From: JAFAXD01 sp963760435
GTDB lineage: Bacteria; Pseudomonadota; Alphaproteobacteria; Rhizobiales; Xanthobacteraceae
Assembly (NCBI GenBank): GCA_963760435.1
Contig: CAVXDE010000031.1
Span: 1 to 64,000, forward strand
Direction of reading: 5' to 3'
Length of the DNA: 64,000 nucleotides
A program made the translations under genes and the position numbers. The stretch's first letter is position 1. The number at the start of each line of letters is the position of its first letter. Shown one piece after another: positions 16,251 through 28,287 of this stretch. The notes beneath the pieces are model-generated. The model saw nothing but the letters and a program-made list of their open reading frames with translations, was not told where the DNA came from and searched no databases.

Positions 16251-17587
16251 TGCGCAAAACGTCGCTAGTTTTTCTGGGTGCTGTGATCGGCGCCGGGCTC
16301 ACCACGCTCGTCGCGCAGCCAACGTCGTGGGTCGGTTCAAGCGCGCGCGCCGCGGTTGGCGACACCTATAAGCAGCTGAACCTGTTCGGCGACATCTTCG
16401 AGCGCGTCCGCTCGCATTACGTCGAAAAGCCCGACGATTCGAAGCTGGTCGAGGGTGCCATCAACGGCATGCTCAACTCGCTCGATCCGCACTCGAGCTA
16501 TCTCGATCCCAAGAGCCTGCGCGACATGCAGAGCCAGGTGAATGGGCAGTTCGGCGGGCTCGGCATCGAAGTCACCATGGAAGACGGCCTGATCAAAGTC
16601 GTGACGCCGATCGACGATACGCCGGCAGCCAAAGCCGGGCTTCGTGCAGGCGACATCATCACTCAATTGGACGACGATCCGGTGCAAGGGCTGACGCTCA
16701 ACCAAGCCGTCGACAAGATGCGCGGCGCCCCCAACACCAAGATCAATCTCAAGATCATGCGCAAGGGTGTCGACAAGCCGCTCGACATCGCCGTCATCCG
16801 CGACATCATCCGGGTGCGCTCGGTGCGCTCCAAAATCGAAGACGATATCGGCTACATCCGCATCACGCAGTTCAATGAGCAGACCGCTGACGGCCTGACC
16901 AAGGCCATCAAGGAAATCAACGAGAAGATCCCGGCGGACAAGCTCAAGGGCTACGTGCTCGACCTGCGCAACAATCCGGGTGGCCTGCTTGATCAGGCGA
17001 TTGCTGTCTCCGACGCGTTCCTCGATCGCGGCGAAATTGTCTCGACCCGCGGGCGCGATCCAGAGGAGACCCAGCGCTTCAACGCGCGGCCCGGAGACCT
17101 CACCAATGGCAAGCCGGTCATCGTGTTGGTCAACGGCGGTTCGGCCTCGGCTTCCGAAATCGTCGCCGGAGCGCTGCAAGATCACAAACGGGCGACCCTC
17201 TTGGGCAGCCGTTCGTTCGGCAAAGGGTCGGTGCAGACCATTATCCCGCTCGGACCGGGTAACGGCGCGCTCCGGCTCACCACCGCCCGCTACTACACGC
17301 CTTCGGGCCGCTCGATCCAGGCCAAGGGCATCGTGCCGGATATCGAAGTGCTGCAAGAAGTCCCCGAAGAGGTAAAGGCCAAGATTTCTGGCGAGATCAA
17401 AGGGGAATCGTCGCTGAAAGGCCATCTCAAGGCGGCGGAGGGCGAGGAGCAGGCGGGTTCGCAGTCCTATGTCCCGACGGAAGCCAAGGACGACAAAGCG
17501 CTCAACGCAGCCTACGATCTTCTGCGCGGTACGATGGTGAACTCGGCGTTCCCGCCGAGCGGAAAATCGGCGTCGGTCCCGAACTAA
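16247..17587 (+). CDS. ctpA: Carboxyl-terminal processing peptidase (S41), first copy
   Basis: The 446-residue periplasmic serine protease has an N-terminal signal anchor (TSLVFLGAVIGAGLTTLVA), an S41 N-terminal helix region and a PDZ domain (about 95-175, GLGIEVTMEDGLIKVV). The protease core has NNPGGLLDQAI, catalytic Ser in NGGSASASEIVAG and Lys in SRSFGKGSVQT. CtpA trims C-termini of envelope proteins and is often tied to cell-wall hydrolase control. The start overlaps the envC stop (ATGA), with GAGAAGG upstream. It is followed by a close paralogue. Confidence 0.95.
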   Translation: MMRKTSLVFLGAVIGAGLTTLVAQPTSWVGSSARAAVGDTYKQLNLFGDIFERVRSHYVEKPDDSKLVEGAINGMLNSLDPHSSYLDPKSLRDMQSQVNGQFGGLGIEVTMEDGLIKVVTPIDDTPAAKAGLRAGDIITQLDDDPVQGLTLNQAVDKMRGAPNTKINLKIMRKGVDKPLDIAVIRDIIRVRSVRSKIEDDIGYIRITQFNEQTADGLTKAIKEINEKIPADKLKGYVLDLRNNPGGLLDQAIAVSDAFLDRGEIVSTRGRDPEETQRFNARPGDLTNGKPVIVLVNGGSASASEIVAGALQDHKRATLLGSRSFGKGSVQTIIPLGPGNGALRLTTARYYTPSGRSIQAKGIVPDIEVLQEVPEEVKAKISGEIKGESSLKGHLKAAEGEEQAGSQSYVPTEAKDDKALNAAYDLLRGTMVNSAFPPSGKSASVPN

Positions 17588-17887
17588 CCCGCTGGAGTGC
17601 CGACTGCTGTTTTGCAGCAGTCGGCGGCCCTAGGGTAAACAACTTGCATGGCGGGATGCTGTTGCGGCACGCCGCCATGCTTGTGGCCAAGTCTTGATCC
17701 CAAATGACGGCCGCGGGTATCATGCCGTGATCGCGAGTCACCGGCATGTTCCGATCTGCAGGGCAGGTGTCACGGGAGGTCGGCCGATGATGATTGCATC
17801 CAGGGGTCACCGGTTCAGGGTCTAACAGTCAACAAATGGTATTCTCATCCGCACGGGTGGGGGAACGGACAAGGAAAAGGTTTCCAG
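17588..17887. terminator. Spacer between ctpA copies, with a strong hairpin at 17599-17625
   Basis: GCCGACTGCTG (17599-17609) pairs perfectly with CAGCAGTCGGC (17615-17625) across TTTTG. It lies 12 bases after the first ctpA stop and is a likely terminator despite lacking a U-tract. The remaining 260 bases hold no gene I can support; they must carry the second copy's leader, with GGAAAAGG at about 17873-17880 as its ribosome binding site. Confidence 0.6.
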
Positions 17888-19231
17888 ATGGTGCGCAAGA
17901 CGTCTTTGGTTCTTTTTGGTGCGGCCGTCGGAGCTGGGCTCACGTTTCTGGTTACCCAGCAGCCACAGTGGATCGGAGTGAGCGCCCGCGCGGCCGCTTC
18001 CGATACGTATCGGCAACTCAATCTGTTTGGAGACATATTCGAGCGGGTGCGCTCGCACTATGTCGAGAAACCCGACGATTCCAAACTGGTTGAAGGTGCG
18101 GTCAATGGCATGCTCAATGGCCTTGATCCGCATTCGAGCTACCTCGACCCGAAGAATTTCCGCGACATGCAGATCCAGACCCGCGGCGAGTTCGGCGGGC
18201 TCGGGATCGAGGTCACGATGGAAGATGGCTTGGTGAAGGTCGTGGCGCCCATCGACGACACGCCAGCCGCCAAAGCGGGTATTCGTGCGGGCGACATCAT
18301 CACGGCTCTCGACGACGATCCGGTCCAGGGGCTCACGCTCAATCAAGCCGTCGACAAGATGCGCGGCCCGGTCAACACCAAGATCAACCTGAAGGTGATG
18401 CGCAAGGGGCTCGACAAGCCACTCGACATCGCCATCACCCGCGACGTCATCCGAGTGCGCTCCGTGCGTTCCAAGATTGAGGACGACATCGGTTATATCC
18501 GCATCACTCAGTTCAACGATCAGACAACTGAGGGACTCAAGAAAGCCATCAAAGAGATCACCGAACAGGTGCCGGCCGACAAGCTCAAGGGCTTCGTGCT
18601 CGACCTGCGCAACAATCCGGGCGGCCTGCTTGACCAGGCGATCTCGGTTTCAGATGCATTCCTCGAGCGCGGCGAAATCGTATCGACACGCGGCCGCGAT
18701 CCCGAGGAGACACAGCGTTTCAGCGCCCACGCCGGCGATCTCGTCCGCGGCAAGCCGGTCATCGTTCTGATCAACGGCGGCTCGGCGTCGGCCTCGGAGA
18801 TCGTGGCGGGCGCGCTGCAGGATCACAAGCGCGCAACGTTGCTAGGCAGCCGTTCGTTCGGCAAAGGATCGGTGCAGACCATCATCCCGCTGGGGCCGGG
18901 CAACGGCGCGCTGCGGCTCACTACGGCGCGCTACTACACGCCGTCCGGTCGCTCGATCCAGGCCAAGGGCATCGTGCCGGACATCGAGGTGCTGCAGGAG
19001 GTGCCGGAGGAGGTCGCGGCGCGGGCATCGGGCGAGACCAAAGGCAAGTCGTCGCTGCGTGGCCATCTGAAAGCGGCCGAGGGCGAAGAGCAAGGCGGCT
19101 CACAGTCGTATGTTCCGACCGACGCCGACAAGGACAAGGCGCTGATGGAGGCCTACAAGTTGCTGCGCGGGACCTCAGTCAACGCGGCTTTCCCGCCCAA
19201 TACGGCGAAGGCCTCGGCGGTCCCGAACTGA
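17888..19231 (+). CDS. ctpA: Carboxyl-terminal processing peptidase (S41), second copy
   Basis: The 447-residue paralogue of the upstream gene matches it along its whole length, with the same signal anchor, PDZ and S41 core. It keeps the catalytic Ser (NGGSASASEIVAG) and Lys (SRSFGKGSVQT), so it should be active. Differences cluster in the anchor (LVTQQPQWIGVSARAAASD) and C-terminal tail (AFPPNTAKASAVPN). Many synonymous differences indicate an old duplication rather than an assembly repeat. It is followed by a strong terminator. Confidence 0.95.
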   Translation: MVRKTSLVLFGAAVGAGLTFLVTQQPQWIGVSARAAASDTYRQLNLFGDIFERVRSHYVEKPDDSKLVEGAVNGMLNGLDPHSSYLDPKNFRDMQIQTRGEFGGLGIEVTMEDGLVKVVAPIDDTPAAKAGIRAGDIITALDDDPVQGLTLNQAVDKMRGPVNTKINLKVMRKGLDKPLDIAITRDVIRVRSVRSKIEDDIGYIRITQFNDQTTEGLKKAIKEITEQVPADKLKGFVLDLRNNPGGLLDQAISVSDAFLERGEIVSTRGRDPEETQRFSAHAGDLVRGKPVIVLINGGSASASEIVAGALQDHKRATLLGSRSFGKGSVQTIIPLGPGNGALRLTTARYYTPSGRSIQAKGIVPDIEVLQEVPEEVAARASGETKGKSSLRGHLKAAEGEEQGGSQSYVPTDADKDKALMEAYKLLRGTSVNAAFPPNTAKASAVPN

Positions 19232-19244
19232 TCATCGAAGACGC

Positions 19245-19276
19245 AAGCGGGGGCCTTCGGCCCCCGCTTCTTTTTT
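19245..19276 (+). terminator. Rho-independent terminator after the ctpA pair
   Basis: GCGGGGGCC (19247-19255), loop TTC, GGCCCCCGC (19259-19267) forms a 9-bp GC stem extended by AA/TT. A T-rich run, TTCTTTTTT, follows. This is the clearest intrinsic terminator in the window. Confidence 0.9.
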
Positions 19277-19350
19277 GTGTTTATAATCGCAGCGATTGGT
19301 GAGAACCTGATCGCCGGCAACGGGTTGTTGTCTGGAAGTGAGTGAATTGC

Positions 19351-19854
19351 ATGCCGCGCTTTGAAGATCTTCCCTATCGGCCGTGCGCCGGCATGGCGGT
19401 GCTCAACCGCAGCGGATTGGTCTTAATCGGCCGGCGCGTTGACGGGCCCGAACACGTTGACGCCACCCACGTCTGGCAAATGCCGCAAGGCGGCATCGAC
19501 GAGGGAGAGGATCCTTATCCCGCCGCGCTCCGCGAGCTTTACGAGGAGACCAATATCCGGTCTGTCGAGAAGCTCGGCGAGGTCAGCGATTGGCTCTACT
19601 ACGATATCCCGCGCGAGATCGTCGGACAGGCTTGGAAAGGCCGATATCGCGGGCAGAAGCAGAAGTGGTACGCCTTCCGCTTTGTCGGACTAGAGAGCGA
19701 GATCGACATCGCGAATCCCGCCGGCGGGCACGAGCCTGAATTTGTTGAATGGCGCTGGGAGCCGGTCGCGAACCTTCCCGACTTGGTGGTCCCGTTCAAG
19801 CGTCCGGTCTACCAGCGCGTGGCCGAGGAATTCAGCAAGTTCGCTAAGGCTTAA
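19351..19854 (+). CDS. rppH: RNA pyrophosphohydrolase (Nudix)
   Basis: RppH removes pyrophosphate from mRNA 5' ends to start decay. The 167-residue protein has YRPCAGMAVLNRSGLVLIGRR and the Nudix box in GGIDEGEDPYPAALRELYEETN (GX5EX7REUXEE). GRYRGQKQKWYAFRF and the C-terminal WRWEPVANLPDLVVPFKR are also typical. ATG 19351 is preferred, with GGAAGTGAG upstream. Its stop overlaps the atpC stop on the other strand by 4 bases. Confidence 0.95.
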   Translation: MPRFEDLPYRPCAGMAVLNRSGLVLIGRRVDGPEHVDATHVWQMPQGGIDEGEDPYPAALRELYEETNIRSVEKLGEVSDWLYYDIPREIVGQAWKGRYRGQKQKWYAFRFVGLESEIDIANPAGGHEPEFVEWRWEPVANLPDLVVPFKRPVYQRVAEEFSKFAKA

Positions 19855-20261
19855 TGCCTGGTGTTTGCTTCCAATTGGGTGCTGATCGTCTTGAGGTGAT
19901 CGAGCCGCTCGAGCTCGCGGTCGTGCGCTGATCCGGGCTCCGTCTTCCTGATCTTGTCTTCGGTCTCGGCGACGCGCTGGGCCAGCAGGGCTGGATCGAG
20001 GTCCTGCACCGAGCTTGCGTTGTCGGCGAGCACGGTCAGGCCCTGCGGAGAGATTTCCGCAAAGCCGCCGAAGATCACGATACGCTCGGCTGCACCACCG
20101 ACGATAACCGAGATGACTCCCGGACGCAGCAGCACGACCATCGGTGCGTGATCGGCAAGGACGCCGAAGTCGCCCTCCATTCCGGGGAGGTCGACCTGGT
20201 CGACCTCGCCGGAGAACAACAACTTGTCGGGGGCGACAAGATCAAAATGGAAGCTGGCCAT
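19851..20261 (-). CDS. atpC: F0F1 ATP synthase subunit epsilon
   Basis: The epsilon subunit of the F1 central stalk starts SFHFDLVAPDKLLFSGEVDQ and has the N-terminal beta-sandwich (GDFGVLADHAPMVVLLRPG, IFGGFAEISPQGLTVLAD) and C-terminal helices. It is 136 residues, the last gene of atpHAGDC, 14 bases after atpD. Its 3' end overlaps convergent rppH by 4 bases. Confidence 0.96.
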   Translation of the reverse strand: MASFHFDLVAPDKLLFSGEVDQVDLPGMEGDFGVLADHAPMVVLLRPGVISVIVGGAAERIVIFGGFAEISPQGLTVLADNASSVQDLDPALLAQRVAETEDKIRKTEPGSAHDRELERLDHLKTISTQLEANTRH

Positions 20262-20275
20262 CGGATTGGTTCCGC

Positions 20276-21709
<1,434 letters not shown>

Positions 21710-21734
21710 AGTCTTCCTCGTTCGGATGAGTTCG

Positions 21735-22610
21735 TCAGAGCGCCTCGGCGCCGGAGATGATCTCGATCAGCTCCTTGGTGATCATTGCTTGTCGCGTGCG
21801 GTTGTAGGCGAGCGTCTGTTTGCGGATCATTTCGCCGGCGTTGCGCGTGGCGTTATCCATGGCGCTCATCTGGGCGCCATAGAACGACGCGTTGTTCTCC
21901 AGCAGCGCGCGGAAGATCTGCACGGCGATATTGCGCGGCAACAGTTCGTCGAGCAATTCGTCCTGTTCCGGCTCGAACTCGTAGGATCCGCCTTCCCCGT
22001 TCGCACCTCCTTCCGGGATTTGCGCCGGAATGATCTGGAGGGCGGTAGGAAGCTGCGCGATCACCGACTTGAAGCGCGAGAAGAACAGTGTGCAGACATC
22101 GAACGCACCCTCCTCGTAGAGGCCAATGATGCGCTTGGCGATATCTTCGGCGTTGGTGAAGCCGATCTGCCGGACCGATCGCAGCTCGACCGTCTCGATG
22201 ATCTGCTTTTCGAAGTTGCGTTTGAGCTGCTCGGCGCCCTTGCGGCCGACGCAGAAGATTTTCACCTCTTTGCCTTCGGCGATCAGGGTGTTGGCGCGCT
22301 CGCGCGCGAGCCGCACGATCGCCGAATTGAACGGGCCGCACAGGCCGCGCTCGCCGGTGCACACCAGCAACAAGTGCACACGGTCGCTGCCGGTACCAGC
22401 CAACAGTTTCGGCGCGGCCGATACGTCTGACACCGACCCGGCGATGCGGCCGAGCACACGGTCCATGCGCTCCGCAAACGGGCGGGCCGCCTCAGCGGCA
22501 GTTTGTGCGCGCCGGAGCTTGGATGCGGCCACCATCTGCATGGCCTTGGTGATCTTCTGCGTCGCCTTAGTCGCGGCGATGCGCACCCGCATGTCCTTGA
22601 GACTGGCCAT
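21735..22610 (-). CDS. atpG: F0F1 ATP synthase subunit gamma
   Basis: The gamma subunit is the rotating shaft of F1. Diagnostic ends are MASLKDMRVRIAATKATQKITKAM at the start (MASLKDMRVRIAATKATQKI) and AMDNATRNAGEMI to TKELIEIISGAEAL at the end. VCTGERGLCGPFNSAIVR is the conserved middle. It is 291 residues, full length, between atpA and atpD. Confidence 0.97.
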   Translation of the reverse strand: MASLKDMRVRIAATKATQKITKAMQMVAASKLRRAQTAAEAARPFAERMDRVLGRIAGSVSDVSAAPKLLAGTGSDRVHLLLVCTGERGLCGPFNSAIVRLARERANTLIAEGKEVKIFCVGRKGAEQLKRNFEKQIIETVELRSVRQIGFTNAEDIAKRIIGLYEEGAFDVCTLFFSRFKSVIAQLPTALQIIPAQIPEGGANGEGGSYEFEPEQDELLDELLPRNIAVQIFRALLENNASFYGAQMSAMDNATRNAGEMIRKQTLAYNRTRQAMITKELIEIISGAEAL

Positions 22611-22639
22611 GGGCGATCAGTCCTTCGTGCCGTTCGCGG

Positions 22640-24168
<1,529 letters not shown>

Positions 24169-24169
<1 letters not shown>

Positions 24170-24729
24170 CAGCCTGCCTCTTTCATCGCGTGCTTGATCG
24201 CATTCAGCTTGGTGCGCAGTGAACTGTCGACCATACGGCTGCCCAACTTGACGATGAGGCCGCCGATGATCGAGGGATCCACGCGCAAATCGACTTGAAC
24301 GTCTTTGCCGGTCACGGCCGCGAGCGCGTCCTTGATTTCGGCGAGCCGGGCATCGTTGAGCTGTTCGGCAACCGTGACCTGGGCCGTGACCTCACCCTTG
24401 TGCCGCGCCACCAGCGCGCGAAATGCTTTGATGATCTCGCGAATAGCGAAAAGCCGCCGATTGGCCGTGACGACTTTGAGAAATTGCGCGGCCAAGCCGG
24501 AGATGCCGGCGCGGTCGAGCACGGCGGCCAGCGCCTTGGACTGTTCGTCCGCGCCGAAAACCGGGCTGCGGATCAGCCGCATCAGGTCGGGATTGCTCGC
24601 CGCGAGCGCGTCGAAGGAGTCGAGCTCGTTGCGAATTTGGTCGAGAGTCCCTGCCTCGAGAGCAAGTTCAAAAATCGCGGTGGCGTACCGCCCCGCCATT
24701 CCGGATACAATCGGCTCTTCACCTGCCAT
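24169..24729 (-). CDS. atpH: F0F1 ATP synthase subunit delta
   Basis: The delta subunit links F1 to the peripheral stalk. ATG 24729 (MAGEEPIVSGMAGRYATAIF) is chosen because family members begin close to the AxRYAxALFELA segment. The frame extends upstream to 24804 without family similarity. The C-terminal domain has VDLRVDPSIIGGLIVKLGSRMVDSSL. Length is 186 residues. It is the first gene of the F1 operon; the F0 genes are elsewhere, as usual in alphaproteobacteria. Confidence 0.95.
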
Positions 24730-25032
24730 CGCGCATTGTCTCTCAGGGCCCAGTCCAGGCGAATGCCCGGGTGTGGCAACCAGCGTCAAACCCTTGAATA
24801 GCAAGGGAATTGTGCGATCCCAAGGGTGTCGCTGTGGCCCCCGAGCCCGGTCGAAATCGCGCGGTTTGCTAACACACGATCAACGGCGGCGCAACAAAAG
24901 CGAACGTTTGAAAAGGTTTGTCGAATTGCCGCGTTGCCGGCACCCGCGCGACATGCAAGCCGGACATCCCGACCGACTCCTGACAGCGACCGTGGTCCAT
25001 ATGTTAGTCCACTGGATCTGAGGAGAGGCCAA
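24730..25032. promoter_or_regulatory. Divergent intergenic region upstream of atpH and the DMT transporter gene
   Basis: This 303-base stretch must contain the promoter of the F1 operon on the minus strand and that of the transporter on the plus strand. No coding frame is convincing. A short inverted repeat CCCTTG...CAAGGG occurs at about 24790-24808. I could not place -35/-10 boxes confidently. Confidence 0.45.
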
Positions 25033-25095
25033 ATGAACACCGTCCGCAGCAAATTTCCCGCTAACCGACGGCCGCAACGGTCTCTGCGGCGGTAA
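25033..25095 (+). CDS. Short Arg-rich upstream ORF (20 aa), possible leader peptide
   Basis: ATG 25033 has the near-ideal ribosome binding site GAGGAGAGG (25018-25026 region) and encodes MNTVRSKFPANRRPQRSLRR before TAA at 25093-25095. It lies in the same frame as the transporter gene and ends three bases before that gene's TTG. It may be a leader peptide controlling the transporter by translational coupling. Alternatively it is the original N-terminus of the transporter cut by an in-frame stop. It is too short for family comparison. Confidence 0.4.
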   Translation: MNTVRSKFPANRRPQRSLRR

Positions 25096-25098
25096 CGG

Positions 25099-26040
25099 TT
25101 GAACGATTCAGCCCATCAATCGGGTATCGTGGTGACCCACCAATCGCCTCATCTGAAGGCACGACTCATGCTCGTCATGCTGAGCCTTGTCTGGGGGCTC
25201 ACGTGGCCGGCGATGAAGATCGCGCTGAGCGGAATTCCGCCCTTTACCATGCGGGTTTCCAGCATCGCGGTGGGGACGGTTGCGCTCTACGGGCTGGCCA
25301 AACTTCAGGGCACCAGCCTGCGCGTGAAGGGCCGGTTGGCCTGGGTGCACATCTTCGTCATCAGCATGCTCAACATCGTGCTGTTCAGCACCTGCACGGT
25401 GTTCGCTCAGCTATACGCGGCGACGGGACGCGTGGCCATGCTGGTCTACACCATGCCGATCTGGGCGAGCTTGCTGGCGCGGATCACGCTCGGCGAGCGG
25501 TTCACGCGCGCCGGAGTTCTGGCGCTCGCGCTCTGCGCCGCTGGTACGGCAATCCTGGTCTATCCGTTGGCCCAAGCCGGCGTGCCGATCGGCATTTTGC
25601 TTGCGCTCGGCGCATCGCTCAGCTGGGCCGCCGCAACGGTCTACATGAAGTGGGCCGACCTGCACGTCGACCCGATGACCATCGCGATCTGGCAACTGGT
25701 TATCGGCTTCTTTGTTCTGGGTGCCTGCATTCCGGTGTTTCAGAACTCGGTCGGTCTGCTGGATGCACCTCCCAAGGCCTTGGTCGCGGCCGCGTTCAGC
25801 GGCCTGCTCGGGTCCGGTATCGCCTATTTCCTCTGGTACAACATCGTCACGATGGTTCCGGCCATGACCGCCTCGTTGGGCGTTCTGAGCTCGCCGGTCA
25901 TCGGCGTGATCTCCGCCGCAATTGTGCTCGGAGAACGTCCGACTGTGGCGGACATCATTGGCTATGTTTTGATCTTCGCGGCGTCAGCGTCCGTATTGCT
26001 GCAGCGCCAAGCGCCGACGGTTACGCCTGATGCCGTTTGA
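25099..26040 (+). CDS. DMT superfamily (EamA) transporter
   Basis: This inner-membrane protein of about 10 helices has two EamA repeats, MLSLVWGLTWPAMKIALSGI (N-terminal) and ALGASLSWAAATVYMKWADL (second repeat). Members export amino acids or other metabolites; the substrate is unknown here. The TTG at 25099 follows directly after the short ORF stop; ATG 25168 is an alternative start with less N-terminal sequence. It is convergent with priA, three bases apart. Confidence 0.88.
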   Translation: MNDSAHQSGIVVTHQSPHLKARLMLVMLSLVWGLTWPAMKIALSGIPPFTMRVSSIAVGTVALYGLAKLQGTSLRVKGRLAWVHIFVISMLNIVLFSTCTVFAQLYAATGRVAMLVYTMPIWASLLARITLGERFTRAGVLALALCAAGTAILVYPLAQAGVPIGILLALGASLSWAAATVYMKWADLHVDPMTIAIWQLVIGFFVLGACIPVFQNSVGLLDAPPKALVAAAFSGLLGSGIAYFLWYNIVTMVPAMTASLGVLSSPVIGVISAAIVLGERPTVADIIGYVLIFAASASVLLQRQAPTVTPDAV

Positions 26041-26043
26041 GCC

Positions 26044-28233
26044 TCACAGGAAGCTCTGCGGATCGACATCGACCTCGAGCTTGAGATTGCCCTTGGGCTT
26101 AGGCCCCTGTGTGAGCCATCCGCGCAAATAGCCGGACAGGTCGAACCCGCGCGGCGACTTCGCCAGGATCCGAAACCGGTAACGGCCGCGGACGACCGCG
26201 AGCGGCGCTTCCGCCGGCCCGAGCAAGCGCACGTGTTCAACGTGCGGCGCGGCTGCCACCAGCTTGCGGGCAAAACTCTCGGCGCTGTGCGGGTCTCCTG
26301 CTGAAACCAAGAGGCCTGCCAACCGCCCAAACGGCGGATAGCTGACCTTCTCACGAGCCGCGATCTCGGCTGCGTAAAAGGCCTCACGGTCCTGGGCGAT
26401 GAGCGCTTTCATTACCGGGTGCTCCGGCTGGTGCGTTTGCAGAAATCCGCGGCCGAGGCCCTCTGCCCGACCCGCACGCCCGGCGACCTGGTGCAAGAGT
26501 TGAAAGGATCGTTCCGCGGCCCGCGGGTCGCCGTTGGTCAGTCCAAGATCCGCGTCGACAATGCCGACCAGGTTGAGCTTGGGAAAATGATGTCCCTTGG
26601 CGACCACTTGCGTGCCGATGACAATATCGACCTGGCCGTCGGCAACCGATTTTAGCTCCTCGCGCATGCGCTCGAGGCTCGTGACGAGGTCGCTCGAGAG
26701 CACCAGCATGCGCGCGCCGGGGAACGATGACGCGACCTCCTCCTCGAGCCGTTCGACACCGGGACCACACGCCACGAACGACTGCGCCGCTTTGCAGTGC
26801 GGACAAGCATCAGGGGCTGGCATCGCAAACCCGCAGTGGTGACATACGAGCCGGCGGCGAAAGCGATGGTCGACCAGCCATGCGTCGCAGTTGGGACAGG
26901 CAAACCGATAGCCGCACGAGCGGCAGAGCGTCAGCGGCGCATAGCCGCGGCGATTGAGAAACAGCAGCGCCTGCTCGTTGCGCTCAAGCGCGAGCTTGAT
27001 CTCGTCGACGAGGCGTGGCGCGATGTAGCGGCCGCGTGGCGGCGGTTCGCGACGCAGATCAATGGCTTCAATCGTCGGCAGGCTTTGTCCACCGAAGCGC
27101 TCGGGTAGTTTGATGCGCTGATAGCGACCGCGTCTGGCATTCACTTCGGTTTCGATTGAGGGCGTTGCCGACGCGAGCACGATCGGAATATCGGCAATAC
27201 GCGCGCGCACGACGGCCATGTCGCGGGCGTGATAGCGTGCGCCATCCTCTTGTTTGTAGGCCGGGTCGTGTTCCTCATCGACCACGATCAAACCGAGATT
27301 GGCGTAGGGCAGGAACAGTGCGGAGCGGGCGCCGGCGATCACGCTTACCTCGCCGGCCGCAACCGCGCTCCACGTCCTGGCGCGCTTTCGTGGCGGAAGC
27401 TCAGAGTGCCACTCCGCCGGGCGGGTTCCGAATCGTTGCGCGAAACGATCCAGAAATTGTCCAGTGAGCGCGATCTCAGGCATGAGAATGAGGCTTTGCC
27501 GCCCCTGCCGCACGTTCTCGGCCACGGCTTCAAAATAGACTTCGGTCTTGCCTGAGCCGGTCACGCCATCGATCAGCGTCACCGAGAAGCCGCTCTTGCT
27601 GATGCTCGCCCGCAGGGCCTCGGCACCGGCGCGTTGCGCTTCACTGAAGTCCGTCGCCGCGTGCGCAGGATCGGGCGGCCGGGCGACGGGTGCGGGTGGC
27701 AGTGCCAGTGTTTCCAGGGTTCCTTCATCAATTAGTGCGTCGATCACCCCGACACTGACCCCGGCCTCCTCGGCGGCCTCGCCTTTTTGGCGCGCAAGTC
27801 CGTCGTGCAAAAGGGCGAGTACGCGCTGGCGCGCTGCGGTCATGCGGGCAGGCGGAGGTCCCGCGAGCCGGACGCCGATGCGCACGCGCTCGGGCCCGAG
27901 CTGGGTGCCCATGCGCAGGCACATGCGCAGCACGGTCCCGCGCGCCGTGAGCGTGTAGTCTGCGACCCAATCGATGAACTTGCGCAGCTCCGGCGTCAGC
28001 GGCGGATAATCGAGCTTGCCTTCGACCTGCTTGAGCCGGTTGTCGAGCCGCGGATCGAACACCGGGTCTTTGGTCCACACGACCCCTAATGTGTCGCTTG
28101 CGCCGAGCGGCACGCCCACCAGATCGCCGGGCTCGAGTTCCAGCCCGTCCGGCACGCCGTACGAATAGGTATGGTCGAGGGCGACCGGGACCAGCACCTC
28201 GACGATGCGCTTACGCATGCGAACCTCTGCCAT
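26044..28233 (-). CDS. priA: Primosomal protein N' (replication restart helicase)
   Basis: PriA reloads the replisome at stalled forks. The 729-residue protein has the 3'BD region (VALDHTYSYGVPDGLELEPG), Walker A GVTGSGKTEVY, DEEHD, and the zinc-binding cysteines in LCRSCGYRFACPNCDAW and LVCHHCGF to CPHCKA. The helicase C region has QVVAKGHHFPKL and QVAGRAGRAEGLGR. It is complete. The gene is divergent from xerC with a 54-base spacer. Confidence 0.97.
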   Translation of the reverse strand: MAEVRMRKRIVEVLVPVALDHTYSYGVPDGLELEPGDLVGVPLGASDTLGVVWTKDPVFDPRLDNRLKQVEGKLDYPPLTPELRKFIDWVADYTLTARGTVLRMCLRMGTQLGPERVRIGVRLAGPPPARMTAARQRVLALLHDGLARQKGEAAEEAGVSVGVIDALIDEGTLETLALPPAPVARPPDPAHAATDFSEAQRAGAEALRASISKSGFSVTLIDGVTGSGKTEVYFEAVAENVRQGRQSLILMPEIALTGQFLDRFAQRFGTRPAEWHSELPPRKRARTWSAVAAGEVSVIAGARSALFLPYANLGLIVVDEEHDPAYKQEDGARYHARDMAVVRARIADIPIVLASATPSIETEVNARRGRYQRIKLPERFGGQSLPTIEAIDLRREPPPRGRYIAPRLVDEIKLALERNEQALLFLNRRGYAPLTLCRSCGYRFACPNCDAWLVDHRFRRRLVCHHCGFAMPAPDACPHCKAAQSFVACGPGVERLEEEVASSFPGARMLVLSSDLVTSLERMREELKSVADGQVDIVIGTQVVAKGHHFPKLNLVGIVDADLGLTNGDPRAAERSFQLLHQVAGRAGRAEGLGRGFLQTHQPEHPVMKALIAQDREAFYAAEIAAREKVSYPPFGRLAGLLVSAGDPHSAESFARKLVAAAPHVEHVRLLGPAEAPLAVVRGRYRFRILAKSPRGFDLSGYLRGWLTQGPKPKGNLKLEVDVDPQSFL

Positions 28234-28287
28234 GCCCTATCTTAACAAAGGCGCAAGTGGCGCGTGCCATTGTCGGCATGAGGGTTC

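Noticed and set aside
19851..19854. Four-base convergent overlap of rppH and atpC stops as an unusual feature
   Set aside because: TTAA shared by two convergent stops is a common compact arrangement and needs no special explanation.
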